64,000 bases of DNA from Nocardia asteroides (GTDB taxonomy: Bacteria > Actinomycetota > Actinomycetes > Mycobacteriales > Mycobacteriaceae). Location: positions 5,952,001 through 6,016,000 of the forward strand of contig NZ_CP089214.1 in NCBI RefSeq assembly GCF_021183625.1, read 5' to 3'. The notes beneath the pieces were generated by a model. The model made no database searches, was not told the DNA's origin, and worked only from the letters and a program-made list of their open reading frames with translations. Below are positions 52,608 to 62,319 of the stretch, piece by piece (the stretch's first letter is position 1; every line of letters starts with the position of its first letter). A program made the translations under genes and the position numbers.

Positions 52608-53156
52608 TCAGCCGAGGGCGACGTCGAGGACGCCGGTGAGCCAGGGGGTGAAGTCGCCGGGGCGGGTGCGCAGCTCGGCGCGGAGTTCGTCGGGGGCGAC
52701 CCAGCGCACCTCGGCGACCTCGGCGGGGTCGGGGCGCGGCACCTCGTGCGCCAGCGTCCCGGTGAGCACGTGGTCCCACTCGTGCTCGACCCGGCCGGTG
52801 CGCTCGTCGTCGGCGCGGTAGCTGTAGACGCCGCGCTCGGTGAGCCCGGTGGTCAGCCCGAGCTCCTCGACCAGCCGGACCGTCGCGGCGGCGACCACCG
52901 GCTCGCCGGGCGCCGGGTGGCCGCAGCAGGCGTTGGCCCAGAGCAGCGGGAACCTGGTCTTGACCGCGGCCCGGCGCTGCAGCAGCACCCGGCCCTCCGG
53001 GTCGAAGAGCACCACCGAGAAGGCGCGGTGCAGCCGGCCGGGCTGCTGGTGCGCCTCCAGCACGGGGCAGGCGCCGACGGCTTGCCCGGTCTCGTCGACG
53101 AGCTCGACGGGCAGGGTCTCACGGTCGGTGGCCGGCTGCTGCGCGATGTCGGTCAT
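52608..53156 (-). CDS. idi: Isopentenyl-diphosphate delta-isomerase, type I
   Basis: A 182-residue Nudix-fold enzyme interconverting IPP and DMAPP for isoprenoid synthesis. Key features are W-A-N-A-C-C-G-H-P with the catalytic Cys78, a Nudix-like R-L-V-E-E-L-G-L, and Y-R-A-D-D...E-H-E-W-D-H-V-L carrying the second acidic site. Length is normal. Start ATG 53156. Confidence 0.94.
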   Translation of the reverse strand: MTDIAQQPATDRETLPVELVDETGQAVGACPVLEAHQQPGRLHRAFSVVLFDPEGRVLLQRRAAVKTRFPLLWANACCGHPAPGEPVVAAATVRLVEELGLTTGLTERGVYSYRADDERTGRVEHEWDHVLTGTLAHEVPRPDPAEVAEVRWVAPDELRAELRTRPGDFTPWLTGVLDVALG

Positions 53157-53313
53157 TTCTCCAGCCTATCGGCGAACGCGGATCACAGCCCGGCAGCACC
53201 TGGCCGGTGCCGTCGTAGCGCGGGGACATAATGGGTACGCGATGTGCGAAGCTCGATGGGGCACGTCGGATGCGTGTGAGAGCGGTCACGGTGAGGTACG
53301 GCCAGGAGCGATC

Positions 53314-56259
53314 GTGAAATTCGGTGTGCAGGGAATCGCCGGTTCGGTGCAGCGTCTGATGGCGACGGCACAGAACGGGCTCGAGGTGATCCGCTTCGGC
53401 GGGCTGACGCACGATGTGGAGTCGTCGCCCTTCGAGGTGGTCGAGCGCAGACGCATGTACCGGCTCAGGCACTACTTCCCGGACGAGGCCGCGGCGGGCC
53501 GCCCGGTGGCGCTGCTGGTGCCGCCGCTCATGGTCAACGCCGACATCTGGGACGTGGGCGCCGAGAACGGGGCGGTCGGGATCCTGAACCGCGGCGGCGT
53601 GGACTGCTGGGTGGTCGACTTCGGCTCGCCCGCCACCGAGGAGGGCGGCTGGCAGCGCGACCTGGCCGACCACATCCTGGCGATCAGCAGCGCCATCGAC
53701 ACCGTCACCGAGGCCACCGGCAGCGACGTGCACCTGATGGGGTACTCGCAGGGCGGCATGTTCGCCTACCAGACCACCGCCTACCGCTACGGCAAGGGCG
53801 TCGAGAGCATCGTGACCTTCGGCAGCCCGGTCGACATCGTCAACGGCATGCCGTTCGGGCTGCCGTACGGCATGGTCTCCGAGGCCGCCGACTTCGTCGC
53901 CGACCATGTGCTGAACCGGCTGCCGATCACCGACTCCATGGTGCGCATCGGCTTCCAGCTGCTCGACCCAGTGAAGACCGCCAAGTCGCGGATCGATTTC
54001 CTGCGCCAGCTGCACGACCGCGAGGCGCTGCTGCCCAAGGAGCGGCAGCGCCGCTTCCTGAACAGCGAGGGCTGGGTCGGCTACGCCGGACCCGCAGCGG
54101 CCGACCTGCTCAAGCAGTTCGTGGCGCACAACCGGATGATGTCCGGCGGTTTCGTGATCCGCGACCACCCGGTCTCGCTGGCCGAGCTCCGCTGCCCGAT
54201 CCTCGCCTTCGTCGGCGAGGTGGACGACATCGGCCAGCCCGGCGCGGTGCGCGGCATCGTGCGCGCCGCCCCGCACGCCGACGTCTACGAGGCGACGCTG
54301 CTGGCCGGGCACTTCGGCCTGGTCGCAGGCTCGACCGCGAGCAACCGCACCTGGCCGCTGGTGCGCCAGTGGATCGACTGGCTCGACCGCGAGCGCACCC
54401 TGCCGCCCGACATCGCGCCGATGTCGGAGTACGTGGCGTCGAACGCGCCGCGCTCGGCGGCGGCCCGCGCCATCCACACCGCCGGTTCGCTGGTGGAGGC
54501 GGGCACCGGGCTCGGCAAGGCGCTGGAGAATCTGGCGTCGGGGGCGATGAAGGGCTCGGTGGAGCTGGTCGGCGAGGCCGCGCGGGCGCTGCCCCGGCTC
54601 ACCCGGCTCGGCACCATCCAGCCGCACACCAGGATCTCGCTGGGCAGGCTGCTCGCCGAGCAGGCGAACCGGGCGCCGAACCGCGACCTCTTCCTCTTCG
54701 ACGACCGGGTGCACACCAACGAGGCGGTGAACGCCAGGATCGACAATGTGGTCCGCGGGCTGATCTCGGCGGGCGTCCGCCCGGCCAATCGGATCGGCGT
54801 GATCATGGAGACCAGGCCGAGCGCGCTGGCCACCGTCGCCGCGCTCTCCCGGCTCGGCGCGGTCGCGGTGCTGCTCGCGCCGGGCGGTGAGCTGAAGCGC
54901 GCGCTCGCGGTGACCGGGGTGCGCACCGTGGTGAGCGATCCGGAGAACCTGCGCCAGGCCGCCGCCACCGGGGCGCGCGTGCTCGTGCTCGGCGGCGGCG
55001 CCGACCGCGAGCTGGAGATTCCGGCCGGTGGCGACGTCACCGACCTGGAGCAGATCGACCCGGCCGCCGTCCCGCTGCCCGGCTGGTACACCCCGGACCC
55101 GGGGCTGGCCCGCGAGGTGGCCTTCGTGCTGGTGATCGGTACCGGCGATCGGCTGGAGACGAAGTACATCACCAACCACCGCTGGGCGCTCTCCGCCTTC
55201 GGCACCGCGACCTCGGCCGACCTGGATCGCCGGGACACGGTGTACTGCCTGGCGCCGCTGCACCACTCGTCCGGGCTGCTGGTCAGCCTGGGCGGCGCCA
55301 TCGCCGGCGGCAGCCGGATCGCGCTGGCCCGCTCGCTCGACCCGCACCGGTTCGGCGAGGAGGTACACCGCTACGGCGTCACGGTGGTCACCTACACCTG
55401 GACGATGATGCGCGACATCCTGGACGCCGAGGTGTTCCCGAAGGGGCATCGGCACCCGATCCGGCTCTTCATCGGCTCCGGCATGCCCGCCGGGCTGTGG
55501 CGGCGCACGGTCGAGCAGTTCGAGCCGGCCCGGGTGCTGGAGTTCTACGCCTCGATCGAGGGCGAGGTGGTGCTCGCCAACGTCAGCGGCGTCAAGCACG
55601 GCTGCAAGGGCAGGCCGGTGCCGGGCACGGCCAGGGTCGAGCTGGTCGCCTACGACCCGATCGCGGAGGAGGTCCTGGTCGACGAGTCCGGCTACGGCAG
55701 GCGCTGCGCGGACAACGAGGTCGGGCTGCTCATCGGCAAGGCCGCGGACAGCGTCGACCTCTCCACCGGCGGGCTGCGCGGTGTCTTCGCGCGCGGCGAC
55801 TCCTGGATGCCGACCGAGAACCTGTTCCGCCGCGATTCCGACGGCGACTACTGGCTCATGGACCGCCGCGACACGGTGATCCACGGCAAGCGCGGCCCGA
55901 TCTACTCGCAGCCCATCGTCGACGTGCTGAACGACATCGGCGCGGTGGACATGGAGGTCGCCTACGGCCTGCCGGACGGCGGGCACTGCCTGGCGGTGGC
56001 GGCGGTGAGCGTGCGCGACGGGTACCGGCTGGAGCCCAAGGACGTCACCGAGGCGCTGCGCGCGCTCGACCCGGACCAGCGCCCCGACATCGTGCACGTG
56101 GTCCCGGAGATCCCGCGCAGCGCCACCTTCCGGCCGTCCACGCGGGCGGTCCGGGAGACAATGCCGCCGAGGCCGGGGCCGGACACCTGGTACTACGACC
56201 GGGAGTCCGAGAGCTACGAGGTGCTCACCGAGGCCGAGGCGGGGCGGCTGCCCGGATGA
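53314..56259 (+). CDS. PhaC-like hydrolase/acyltransferase fused to FadD-like domain
   Basis: GTG at 53314 with AGGAGC upstream gives 981 residues. Residues 40-370 are an alpha/beta hydrolase of the PHA-synthase type with nucleophile elbow G-Y-S-Q-G-G (Ser145). Residues about 440-981 are an AMP-binding (acyl-CoA synthetase) domain. The usual P-loop (S/T-S/G-G-T-T-G-x-P-K-G) is replaced by I-G-T-G-D-R-L-E-T-K, and no C-terminal catalytic Lys motif is seen, so adenylation may be lost. It resembles mycobacterial Rv1683-like proteins implicated in storage lipid metabolism, from memory. The long in-frame extension to 52840 overlaps idi and was rejected. Confidence 0.8.
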   Translation: MKFGVQGIAGSVQRLMATAQNGLEVIRFGGLTHDVESSPFEVVERRRMYRLRHYFPDEAAAGRPVALLVPPLMVNADIWDVGAENGAVGILNRGGVDCWVVDFGSPATEEGGWQRDLADHILAISSAIDTVTEATGSDVHLMGYSQGGMFAYQTTAYRYGKGVESIVTFGSPVDIVNGMPFGLPYGMVSEAADFVADHVLNRLPITDSMVRIGFQLLDPVKTAKSRIDFLRQLHDREALLPKERQRRFLNSEGWVGYAGPAAADLLKQFVAHNRMMSGGFVIRDHPVSLAELRCPILAFVGEVDDIGQPGAVRGIVRAAPHADVYEATLLAGHFGLVAGSTASNRTWPLVRQWIDWLDRERTLPPDIAPMSEYVASNAPRSAAARAIHTAGSLVEAGTGLGKALENLASGAMKGSVELVGEAARALPRLTRLGTIQPHTRISLGRLLAEQANRAPNRDLFLFDDRVHTNEAVNARIDNVVRGLISAGVRPANRIGVIMETRPSALATVAALSRLGAVAVLLAPGGELKRALAVTGVRTVVSDPENLRQAAATGARVLVLGGGADRELEIPAGGDVTDLEQIDPAAVPLPGWYTPDPGLAREVAFVLVIGTGDRLETKYITNHRWALSAFGTATSADLDRRDTVYCLAPLHHSSGLLVSLGGAIAGGSRIALARSLDPHRFGEEVHRYGVTVVTYTWTMMRDILDAEVFPKGHRHPIRLFIGSGMPAGLWRRTVEQFEPARVLEFYASIEGEVVLANVSGVKHGCKGRPVPGTARVELVAYDPIAEEVLVDESGYGRRCADNEVGLLIGKAADSVDLSTGGLRGVFARGDSWMPTENLFRRDSDGDYWLMDRRDTVIHGKRGPIYSQPIVDVLNDIGAVDMEVAYGLPDGGHCLAVAAVSVRDGYRLEPKDVTEALRALDPDQRPDIVHVVPEIPRSATFRPSTRAVRETMPPRPGPDTWYYDRESESYEVLTEAEAGRLPG

Positions 56260-56311
56260 TGGCGAAACCCGGCGTGCGCGAGCGGATCCGGGGATGGCAT
56301 AGTCGGGGCCC

Positions 56312-56911
56312 GTGAGCACCAGCCTCATCTACCGCAACGGCATGGTCTACGGCGTTCTGATGCGCGCCCTGTACGGGCGGCACTACCCGGACCGGTTCCG
56401 TGCCGTCGCGGCCGAGATTCCGCACGGCGCCTCGGTGCTCGACCTGTGCTGCGGCCCGTCCACGCTCTACACCCGGTACCTGCGCGACCGGGAGGTGGAT
56501 TACCACGGGCTCGACCTGAACGAGCGCTTCGTCGCCGACGTGCGCAAGGCCGGGGGCCGCGCCGACGTCTGGAATCTGGGCGACGGCGCCCCGCTGCCCG
56601 CCGCCGATGTGGTGCTGATGCACGCCAGCCTCTACCACTTCCTGCCCGACGCGTCGCCGGTCGTCGACCGCATGCTCGCCGCCGCCCGCGACCGGGTGGT
56701 GCTCGCCGAGCCGGTGCGCAACATGGCCAGCAGCGACAACAGGCTGCTGGCCGCGCTCGGCAAGCGCTACACCGACGCGGGCGACGGCGCCAAGGCGAAC
56801 CGCTACACCGAGGAGACGCTGGACGCGCAGCTCGGCCGCTACGCCGACCGGGTCGTCAAGCAGACGCTGATCGCGGGCGGCCGGGAGAAGCTCTACGTCC
56901 TCGAGCCGTAG
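56312..56911 (+). CDS. Class I SAM-dependent methyltransferase
   Basis: A 199-residue protein started by GTG at 56312. Motif I is V-L-D-L-C-C-G-P-S, and the acidic end of strand 2 is Y-H-G-L-D-L-N. V-V-L-M-H-A-S-L-Y-H-F fits motif IV. The substrate is unknown. It converges on the sugar aminotransferase gene 49 bp away. Confidence 0.8.
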   Translation: MSTSLIYRNGMVYGVLMRALYGRHYPDRFRAVAAEIPHGASVLDLCCGPSTLYTRYLRDREVDYHGLDLNERFVADVRKAGGRADVWNLGDGAPLPAADVVLMHASLYHFLPDASPVVDRMLAAARDRVVLAEPVRNMASSDNRLLAALGKRYTDAGDGAKANRYTEETLDAQLGRYADRVVKQTLIAGGREKLYVLEP

Positions 56912-56960
56912 CTGCTCCGCCCGGGGGGCGGCCGGAGCAGCGGCGCCCGCGTCGAGCTCG

Positions 56961-58100
56961 TCAGACCGTGAACGCGGTCACCGCGTCGATCACCCTGGCG
57001 ACCTGCTCGTCGGTGAGATCCGGCCAGAGCGGCAGCCGCAGCACCGTCGCGGAGAACTCCGCGCTGTGCGCGCACGGCACCGGCGTGCGGCCGAGCTTGA
57101 GCCCGGCCGGGCTGGAGTCCAGCGGCACGTAGTGGAACGGCGCGGAGACGCCGAGCCCGGCGAGGTGCCGGATCAGGTCGTCGCGCAGCTGCTCGGAGGG
57201 GGCCCGCAGGTAGTAGAGGTGCGCGGTGTGCGCCCGGTCCTCCGGCACCGTCATGAGCCGGATGTCGTTGCGCCGCGCCCACTCCGGCAGCGCGGTGGCG
57301 TAGGCGTGCCACACCCGGTGCCTGCCGGTCTGGATCAGGTCGAACTCGTCGAGCTGGGCATCGAGCACGGCGGCGTTCAGCTCGCTCGGCAGGTAGCTGG
57401 AGCCGATGTCCTGCCAGGAGTACTTGTCCACCGCGCCGCGCAGGAACCGGGCCCGGTCGGTGCCCTTCTCCCGGATGATCTCGGCGCGCGCCATCAGGAT
57501 CTCGTCCCGGAGCAGCAGCGCGCCGCCCTCGCCGCAGTGCACGTTCTTGGTGTCGTGGAAGCTCAGCGTGCCGAGCGTGCCCAGGGTGCCGAGCGGCCTG
57601 CCGCGCCAGCGCCCGCCGAGGCCGTGCGCGTTGTCCTCGACCACCGCGAAGCCGTGCGCGGCCGCGAGCTCGAGCAGCCCCTCCATGTCCGCCGCGACGC
57701 CGCCGTAGTGGATGACGACGACGGCCTTGGTGCGCGGGGTGACCACCCGCGCGACCGCGGCCGGGTCGAGGTTGCCGGTCGCCGGATCGATGTCGGCGAA
57801 GACGCAGGTGGCCCCGCGCAGCGCCATCGAGGTCGCGGTGGAGGTGAAGGCGAAGCTCGGGACGATCACCTCGTCGTCCGGGCCCAGCTCGAGCAGTAGC
57901 CCGGCCATCTCCAGCGCCGAGGTGCAGGAGGTGGTGAGCAGCGCGTGCGGCGCCTCGGTGATCGCCTTCAGCTTGGCGGTGGCCGCCGCGGTGAAGGGCC
58001 CGTCGCCGTGGCTGTGGTCGGAGCCGAGCACCGCCTCCAGGTTGGCGAGTTCGCGCTGCGCGCGGTGCGGGCGGCTGAAAAGGATGCGCTCAGTGCTCAA
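56961..58100 (-). CDS. dTDP-4-amino-4,6-dideoxygalactose transaminase-like (RffA/WecE type)
   Basis: A PLP-dependent DegT/DnrJ/EryC1/StrS sugar aminotransferase of 379 residues. The chosen start is TTG at 58100 with GGGAGG upstream; GTG 58139 is an alternative. Lys in S-F-H-D-T-K-N-V-H-C-G-E-G-G is the PLP lysine, and V-E-D-N-A-H-G is the PLP-ring Asp region. It makes an amino sugar nucleotide for surface glycans. It overlaps the GT2 gene by 11 bp, so the two are coupled. Confidence 0.85.
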   Translation of the reverse strand: MSTERILFSRPHRAQRELANLEAVLGSDHSHGDGPFTAAATAKLKAITEAPHALLTTSCTSALEMAGLLLELGPDDEVIVPSFAFTSTATSMALRGATCVFADIDPATGNLDPAAVARVVTPRTKAVVVIHYGGVAADMEGLLELAAAHGFAVVEDNAHGLGGRWRGRPLGTLGTLGTLSFHDTKNVHCGEGGALLLRDEILMARAEIIREKGTDRARFLRGAVDKYSWQDIGSSYLPSELNAAVLDAQLDEFDLIQTGRHRVWHAYATALPEWARRNDIRLMTVPEDRAHTAHLYYLRAPSEQLRDDLIRHLAGLGVSAPFHYVPLDSSPAGLKLGRTPVPCAHSAEFSATVLRLPLWPDLTDEQVARVIDAVTAFTV

Positions 58101-59181
58101 CCTGCTCGACCTCCCTGGTCGTGATGGTCTCCCCGGCACGGTCGAGCCGGGGGATGGGCGAGCGCACGGTCAGGTACAGCGGCTTGCCGACCAGGATGTG
58201 CAGCGCGACCCCGAGGTACTCGGCGATCAGCCCGAGCGAGAAGAGCGTCGCCCCGGAGCAGAGCAGCACCACCACGATCATCGACGCCCAGCCCTCCGGC
58301 GCCCAGTCCTCGGTGGTCATCGCCTCCCAGACCACGACGCCGGCGACCACCACACCGGCCAGCGCCAGCGTCACCCCGAGCAGGCTGACCAGCCGCAGCC
58401 CGCGGGTTCCGCTGCACAGCACCATCTTCCAGAACAGCGAGAAGAGCCTGCGGTAGTTGTAACCGGAGTCCTCGCGGCCCTCGGCGCGCAGCACCACCGG
58501 CACCTGCGCCACCGCGCCGACCACCCAGGAGAGCGCGACGTCCAGGTAGGCGCCGTTGGAGGCGACGTCGGCGAGGCTGCGGCCGATGTCGCCGCGGATC
58601 AGCCGGAAGCTCTCGAACCGGGTGGAGTCGGGGAAGGCGAAGAGCGTGGCGAGCACCAGCTTGGCGCCGCGCGAGGTCAGGTTGCGCAGGAAGCCGTGCG
58701 GCCGGGTGTTGCTCGGCTTGGAGTAGACCAGGTCGGCGCGCTCGCCGAGCGCCGCGTCCAGGAAGGCGGGGACGAAGGCCGGGTCGTGCTGGCCGTCCTC
58801 GTCCATGGTGACGATCCAGTCGCCGCGGGCGGCTGCCATTCCGGCGATGGTGGCGGCGTCCTGCCCGTAGTTGCGGCTCAGCCAGATCGGGCGCACCTGG
58901 GGGTAGCGCCGCTCCAGCTCCTGCAGCACCACGTCGGAGCGGTCCGGGCCGTGGTCGTGCACCAGCAGGATCTCGTCGACGACGAAGAGCGCGCCGCCGG
59001 GGGTGGTGTCCGCCGCGGCGAGCCGGTCCAGCTCCGCGACCAGCGCCCCGATGGTGTCCTCACCCCGGTAGACCGGGACGACCACGGAGATCGAGTGCGG
59101 CCGGTCGACGCCGGGCCGGGCGAGCTCGCCGTGCGGCGCGGCCTCGACCGGACGGGGGGAACGAGCGGAGGGAATCGGCAT
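58090..59181 (-). CDS. GT2 glycosyltransferase, polyprenyl-phosphate type (GtrB/ArnC-like)
   Basis: ATG at 59181 gives 363 residues. The GT-A domain shows V-V-V-P-V-Y-R-G, the D-x-D-like M-D-E-D-G-Q-H-D and N-Y-G-Q-D-A. Two C-terminal membrane helices (about 270-295 and 310-340) follow, as in GtrB/DPM1-like enzymes that load a sugar onto polyprenyl phosphate. Together with the aminotransferase and GtrA it suggests a lipid-linked sugar pathway. Confidence 0.88.
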   Translation of the reverse strand: MPIPSARSPRPVEAAPHGELARPGVDRPHSISVVVPVYRGEDTIGALVAELDRLAAADTTPGGALFVVDEILLVHDHGPDRSDVVLQELERRYPQVRPIWLSRNYGQDAATIAGMAAARGDWIVTMDEDGQHDPAFVPAFLDAALGERADLVYSKPSNTRPHGFLRNLTSRGAKLVLATLFAFPDSTRFESFRLIRGDIGRSLADVASNGAYLDVALSWVVGAVAQVPVVLRAEGREDSGYNYRRLFSLFWKMVLCSGTRGLRLVSLLGVTLALAGVVVAGVVVWEAMTTEDWAPEGWASMIVVVLLCSGATLFSLGLIAEYLGVALHILVGKPLYLTVRSPIPRLDRAGETITTREVEQVEH

Positions 59182-59347
59182 CAGCTGGATCGACTTTCGA
59201 CAACGGTGCGTGCCGGCAACTCCCCGGCGGGGGAGGCGGACCCGAGACGTCCGGAACTCTAACACGGTGCGGTAACGGTCCCCGCGCCCGTGCGGGCCGC
59301 CTTCGGGCGGTTGCCGCGCCACCGGCGCACGGTATGGTCTGGAACTC

Positions 59348-61585
59348 GTGACCGACAGTGCAGTACCGGAGCCGCGCCGGAATGTGTACCGGTGGGGCCT
59401 CGTCACCATCCTCGGTGTGATCGCGGGCTATGCCGCCGTCCTGCTGGCCAATGCCAGGCATTACTACACCGACGACACCGAATCGCAGTACACCGCGCTC
59501 TGGGTCGGGCTCGGCCGTTCGCTGCGGGACGGCGTCTTCCCGGTGATGGTGCCCGAGCAGTGGATGGCCGGGAACAACACGATGGACGACGCGGGGCTGT
59601 TCAACCCGCCGCAGCTGCTGATCGACCTGATCGCGCCCTCGATCGACAACGTCGCGGTGTACGCCACCGTGGTCAAGCTGGTCTTCGCGATCATCGCCGC
59701 GCTCGGTGTCTACCGGATCGCGCTGGTCTACGGCGCGCGGCCGGTGTGGTCGGCGGTGGCGGGCGTCGCCTTCCCGCTCTCCGGCTTCTTCCTCTTCTTC
59801 GACCAGGCCAGCTGGATGACGGCGCTCACCGGCACCGCCTGGCTGGTGCACGCCTGGGCCTCGTCGGTGCGCTACACCCGCGGCATCGGCGGCCCGATCC
59901 CGGTCTTCGTCTTCCTCTACCTGACGATCACCACGCAGTACATCTTCCCGGCGGTCGAGGCGGTGCTCATGCTGGCCGCGGTCGCCGTCGGCGAGCTGGT
60001 CTACCAGCGGCGCTGGCAGCCGATCGCCCGGCTCACCGCGGTCGCCGCCTGCGCCGGGCTGGCCGGGCTGATCGCCTTCCTGCCGAGCATGCTCTCGGCC
60101 AAGGTCACCTGGCGCGGCACCGCGCAGATCATCAACGACCAGTTCCTCACCGTGCCCTGGTCGGAGTCGCTGAACGCCAGCCTGCCCAGCGCGCTGCCCG
60201 CCTTCACCTCCTGGTGGAGCTACGTGCACCCGATGCCGGTCACCTACATCGCCTGGTTCCTGATCCCGGCGCTGGCCTTCATCGACTGGACGAAGGCGCG
60301 CGGCGCCTGGCGCGAGCTCAGCGCGGTGGCGCTCTTCGCGATCATGATGCTCATGTGGACCGCGGGCCCCGGCTCGGTGGGGCCGCTGCGCTGGCCGGTC
60401 CGGGTGCTGCCGATGCTCGCCATCGGGCTGCTCGTGCTGGTCTGCGTGCTGATCGGCCGCTTCGGCACGGTCCGCGAGTGGCGGCCGCGCGCGATCGCCG
60501 CCGCCGTGCTTGTCTTCGCGCTGCTGGTGCGCTCGTTCTCCGCCGACCCGGCGCGGGTGGTCTGGCACCTGCTCGCCGCCGCCGCGCTGCTCGCGCTCGG
60601 CGCGGGCGTGGTCTACCTGGGCCGCACCCGCGGCACCGCGTTCGCCGGCGCGCTGACGCTGCTCGCCATGTTCCCCATCGCCTACTTCCAGGTGGACGCC
60701 GCGCAGCCGACGCCGATGGCGTGGAATCTGCCCGCCCACCGCTCGGACGCGCAGAAATCCTTCCCCGACTTCCCCGGCACCACCCTGCAGCTCGGTGACC
60801 GCGGCCTGCTGCAACCGCAGGACAAGAGCGTCGACGGCGCCTACGGCTCGCTGGTGTTCGGCAACTACGCCCGCGCCGTCGAGCTCGACTACGTCAACGG
60901 CTACACCCCGAGCGGCCACTTCTACTTCGGCGAGCTGCTCTGCATGCGCTGGGACGGCAGCGTCTGCCCGGACGCCTACCGCCGCATGTTCGCGCCCGAG
61001 CCGAGCACCGGCCGCCCCCTGGTCGACCTGATGAACGTCGACCGGGTCACCCTGCAGAAGGCGCTCTTCCCCGACGCCGGGCTGAACCCGGCTCCCGAGG
61101 GCTGGAAGTGGGTCGACTACCCCGGCAATGCCCGCTACATCTGGGTGCTGGAGCGGGAGAACGGCCTGATCTCCACCGTGAACGGGCGGATCTCGAACAG
61201 CGCGGGCGTCACCGCGACCTCGCTCGGCGAGACCGACACCACCAGCCGGGTCCGGGTCAGCTCGGCGGCGGGCGGCAAGGTCACCTTCGCGAGGCTCGGC
61301 TGGCCCGGGTACCGCGCGACGCTGAACGGCAGGGACATCCCGATCACCACGGTCGCGAAGTCGTTCATCGCGATCGACGTCCCCGCGGGCACCGAGAACG
61401 CCGAGCTGGAGCTGACCTGGCGCCCGCCGGGCTGGAAGATCGGCATCGGCACCGCCGTCATCGGGCTGGCCGGGCTCGGCGTCCTGCAGTGGGGTTACCT
61501 CCGCTCCCGCCGCCGCGACGAGCCCGACACTGTCGCGACCCCCGCCGGCGAGCCGGACCGGCCGCTGGCGGACGTCGCGCCGTGA
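59348..61585 (+). CDS. Large polytopic membrane protein (YfhO/GT-C-like)
   Basis: The start is GTG at 59348, giving 745 residues. About 12 membrane helices lie in the first 440 residues. An acidic stretch T-D-D-T-E-S-Q-Y follows the first helix, as in lipid-sugar-dependent transferases. A large soluble beta-rich domain and a final helix (about 700-720) follow. It probably uses the polyprenyl-linked sugar of the neighbouring GT2 to modify a cell-surface glycan or protein. Its stop overlaps the GtrA gene (GTGA). The exact acceptor is unknown. Confidence 0.7.
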   Translation: MTDSAVPEPRRNVYRWGLVTILGVIAGYAAVLLANARHYYTDDTESQYTALWVGLGRSLRDGVFPVMVPEQWMAGNNTMDDAGLFNPPQLLIDLIAPSIDNVAVYATVVKLVFAIIAALGVYRIALVYGARPVWSAVAGVAFPLSGFFLFFDQASWMTALTGTAWLVHAWASSVRYTRGIGGPIPVFVFLYLTITTQYIFPAVEAVLMLAAVAVGELVYQRRWQPIARLTAVAACAGLAGLIAFLPSMLSAKVTWRGTAQIINDQFLTVPWSESLNASLPSALPAFTSWWSYVHPMPVTYIAWFLIPALAFIDWTKARGAWRELSAVALFAIMMLMWTAGPGSVGPLRWPVRVLPMLAIGLLVLVCVLIGRFGTVREWRPRAIAAAVLVFALLVRSFSADPARVVWHLLAAAALLALGAGVVYLGRTRGTAFAGALTLLAMFPIAYFQVDAAQPTPMAWNLPAHRSDAQKSFPDFPGTTLQLGDRGLLQPQDKSVDGAYGSLVFGNYARAVELDYVNGYTPSGHFYFGELLCMRWDGSVCPDAYRRMFAPEPSTGRPLVDLMNVDRVTLQKALFPDAGLNPAPEGWKWVDYPGNARYIWVLERENGLISTVNGRISNSAGVTATSLGETDTTSRVRVSSAAGGKVTFARLGWPGYRATLNGRDIPITTVAKSFIAIDVPAGTENAELELTWRPPGWKIGIGTAVIGLAGLGVLQWGYLRSRRRDEPDTVATPAGEPDRPLADVAP

Positions 61586-62091
61586 GCGAGGACCGAGCAG
61601 CGCCGCCGGGCCCGGCGCACCCCGTCGCCCCGCTCGGCGGCCCCGCTGCGGTCGAGGTCGCCGCGGGGGAGCAGCCCGAACCCGGGCTCCTGCTGCGCCT
61701 GGTGCGCCGCCAGGAGGTCGGCTTCGCGCTGATCGGCGGCTTCAACACCGTCTTCGGCATGGCGCTCACCCTTTTCTGGCTCTGGTTCCTGCCGGACTCC
61801 TGGCCCGCCGCGATCTCGGTGGTCTTCGCCTACGCCGTCGGCACCACGACGGCGTTCGCCCTGCACCGCACCCTGGTGTTCCGGGTGCGTGGCCGAATGC
61901 TGCGCGACTTCCTCGGCTTCGTCGCGGTGAACTCCGGTGGCCTGCTGCTGAATGTCGTCCTGCTCTCGCTCGCCGTCGACGTGCTGGCGCTGCCGGAGAT
62001 CCCGTCCACCGTCGCGGTCATGGCGCTGGTCGCCGTGGTGAGCTTCTTCGGGCACCGGCACATCTCGTTCCGCCGGACCGAGGTAGGTTGA
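61582..62091 (+). CDS. GtrA-family membrane protein
   Basis: The start is GTG at 61582, coupled to the upstream membrane protein, giving 169 residues. Four membrane helices contain the GtrA pattern G-F-N-T-V-F-G, T-A-F-A-L-H-R-T-L-V-F and F-F-G-H-R-H-I-S-F. GtrA proteins are thought to flip polyprenyl-phosphate sugars across the membrane, completing the pathway with the GT2. Confidence 0.88.
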   Translation: MSEDRAAPPGPAHPVAPLGGPAAVEVAAGEQPEPGLLLRLVRRQEVGFALIGGFNTVFGMALTLFWLWFLPDSWPAAISVVFAYAVGTTTAFALHRTLVFRVRGRMLRDFLGFVAVNSGGLLLNVVLLSLAVDVLALPEIPSTVAVMALVAVVSFFGHRHISFRRTEVG

Positions 62092-62095
62092 CCCC

Positions 62096-62317
62096 ATGCC
62101 CGAGCAGTACACCCTCGACCCGACCCTGCTGAGCCTGCTGGCCTGCCCGGAGGACAAGGGCCCGCTCCGGCTGGTGCGCACCGCCGACGGCGGCACCGTG
62201 CTCTACAACGAGCGGCTGGCCCGCGCCTACCCGATCGACGGCGGCATCCCGGTGCTGCTCATCGACGAGGCACTGCCGGTGAGCGCCGCCGAGGCGGCCG
62301 CCTTCACCGATGCCTGA
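62096..62317 (+). CDS. Trm112-like zinc-ribbon-type small protein
   Basis: A 73-residue protein with L-L-S-L-L-A-C-P-E-D-K-G-P-L and A-Y-P-I-D-G-G-I-P-V-L-L, the Trm112 (UPF0434/YcaR) pattern. Only one Cys of the zinc ribbon is present. Family members activate methyltransferases. It follows GtrA after 4 bp. Confidence 0.85.
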   Translation: MPEQYTLDPTLLSLLACPEDKGPLRLVRTADGGTVLYNERLARAYPIDGGIPVLLIDEALPVSAAEAAAFTDA

Positions 62318-62319
62318 GC

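Noticed and set aside
57575-57600. Triple Leu-Gly-Thr repeat in the aminotransferase
   Set aside because: A 9-base repeat in one loop next to the PLP-lysine motif. The frame and flanking motifs are intact, so no functional claim is warranted.
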